From positions 1 through 6,443 of the forward strand of contig JAUNRO010000184.1 in assembly GCA_030544185.1 (NCBI GenBank): a stretch of DNA of 6,443 nt, read 5' to 3'. The notes under the pieces are model-generated. The model saw only the letters and a list, made by a program, of their open reading frames with translations. It was not told where the DNA came from and made no database searches. Source of the stretch: Propionibacteriaceae bacterium (GTDB taxonomy: Bacteria > Actinomycetota > Actinomycetes > Propionibacteriales > Propionibacteriaceae). A program made the position numbers and the translations under genes. Below, in pieces: positions 5,786 through 6,443 of the stretch (position 1 is the first letter of the stretch; each line of letters opens with the position of its first letter).

Positions 5786-6443
5786 CGGCTCCGTCCGGAC
5801 GCTGGCTCGCGTGGGTCTGGGCGATGAGCCGGCTCGCGCTGATCGCGATGGCGCTCGTCGTCGTGCTCCGGTCGGAGACCGGCGACACGTTCCTGGGGGT
5901 GGTCAGCCACTGGGACGTCGACCACTTCCTCGGGCTCGCCCGAGACGGCTATCAGATCGAGGGAGAGGACGCCAACCGGATGGCGTTCTTCCCCGGGCTG
6001 CCGATCGTCCTCGCGCCCTTCATCGCGATCGGGATCCCCGGTGCGGTGGCCGGGCTGATCGTCTCCGCAATCGCCTCGGCCGTCGCCGCCGCCGCGCTCC
6101 ATCGCCTGGGCGGCTTCTGGGCCGCGGCCCTGTGGCTGATCGCCCCCGCGGCGGTGTTCGGGTTCGTGCCCTACACCGAGGCGCTCTTCTGCGCCTTCGC
6201 GTTCTGGGCCTGGGAGCGGGCGCGGGCTGACCGCTGGGCCGCGGCCGCGCTGCTGGCCGCCGGCGCCTGCACCGTCCGGGTGTCGGGCCTCTTCCTGATC
6301 GGCGCGCTCGGCATCATGATCCTCACGAGGCCCATGCCGGACGGCACTACGCCCGCCGCCCGGGTCACGGGCTGGCTCCACCGGGCGGTCTGGCTCCTGA
6401 TCCCGGCGGCGGCCACCTTCGCATATTTTCTCTATCTCTTCGG
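5782..6443 (+). CDS. PIG-V-like membrane mannosyltransferase, N-terminal part (truncated by window end)
   Basis: An open frame from a GTG start gives 220 residues and leaves the window uninterrupted. GTG overlaps the GT87 stop in GTGA, and GAGG (5771-5774) lies 7 bases upstream; the next in-frame ATG, at 5824, would remove the first hydrophobic residues. The first membrane segment spans about 11-30. The outer loop has HWDVDHFLGLARDGY (43-57) and AFFPGLP (68-74), matching the WDxxxY/F...GY and FFP patterns of PIG-V (Mannosyl_trans2) proteins. Segments then follow at about 74-90, 90-107, 113-128, 130-145, 154-178 and 203-220. PIG-V enzymes use dolichyl- or polyprenyl-phosphate mannose; this bacterial homologue's substrate is unknown. 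Coupling to the GT87 gene suggests both act on the same envelope glycan or lipid. It could instead belong to a neighbouring GT-C family. Confidence 0.75.
   Translation, partial: MTAPSGRWLAWVWAMSRLALIAMALVVVLRSETGDTFLGVVSHWDVDHFLGLARDGYQIEGEDANRMAFFPGLPIVLAPFIAIGIPGAVAGLIVSAIASAVAAAALHRLGGFWAAALWLIAPAAVFGFVPYTEALFCAFAFWAWERARADRWAAAALLAAGACTVRVSGLFLIGALGIMILTRPMPDGTTPAARVTGWLHRAVWLLIPAAATFAYFLYLF

Overview
The window is GC-rich, densely coding DNA with C/G-biased third positions, overlapping start/stop codons, a TANNNT -10 element set for a leaderless transcript, and an actinobacterial gene set. The DUF5318 zinc-ribbon gene, the bifunctional class A penicillin-binding protein and the GT87 membrane glycosyltransferase lie in the order known from Mycobacterium tuberculosis Rv0049-ponA1(Rv0050)-Rv0051, upstream of the rpsF-ssb-rpsR-rplI ribosomal cluster. 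I infer a chromosomal, vertically inherited core locus of an actinobacterium. I cannot name the genus from sequence alone. I see no mobile elements, tRNA or rRNA genes, or CRISPR arrays.

Layout: the minus strand carries two tandem DUF805 membrane-protein paralogues (1455 down to 137) that overlap by 4 bases. About 130 bases further on, the first three bases of the window look like the start codon, with a Shine-Dalgarno sequence, of another minus-strand gene lying outside the window. A 116-base divergent region (1456-1571) separates this unit from the plus-strand operon. It holds an imperfect 22-base dyad and a -10 box 7 bases before the DUF5318 ATG. The plus strand then reads DUF5318 (1572-1991), class A PBP (1984-4401 as sequenced), GT87 glycosyltransferase (4373-5785) and a second polytopic GT-C-like protein of the PIG-V type (5782 to the window end, truncated). 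Successive genes overlap, except that the PBP/GT87 overlap is probably artefactual.

The plus-strand genes form a cell-envelope module: the PBP polymerises and crosslinks peptidoglycan outside the membrane, and the two multi-pass glycosyltransferases probably move sugars from polyprenyl-phosphate donors to envelope acceptors. DUF5318 is a small Cys4 protein of unknown role whose end carries the PBP ribosome-binding site.

The most noteworthy observation is an apparent single-base frameshift in the PBP C-terminal tail near 4109-4113. A TTQ-coding repeat continues one frame over and ends in a stop at 4271-4273. Removing one base would give a 762-residue protein with a Thr/Gln/Pro-rich tail and a normal intergenic gap before the GT87 gene. 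I found no clearly new biological system; the rest is an ordinary conserved region with a few features worth checking.
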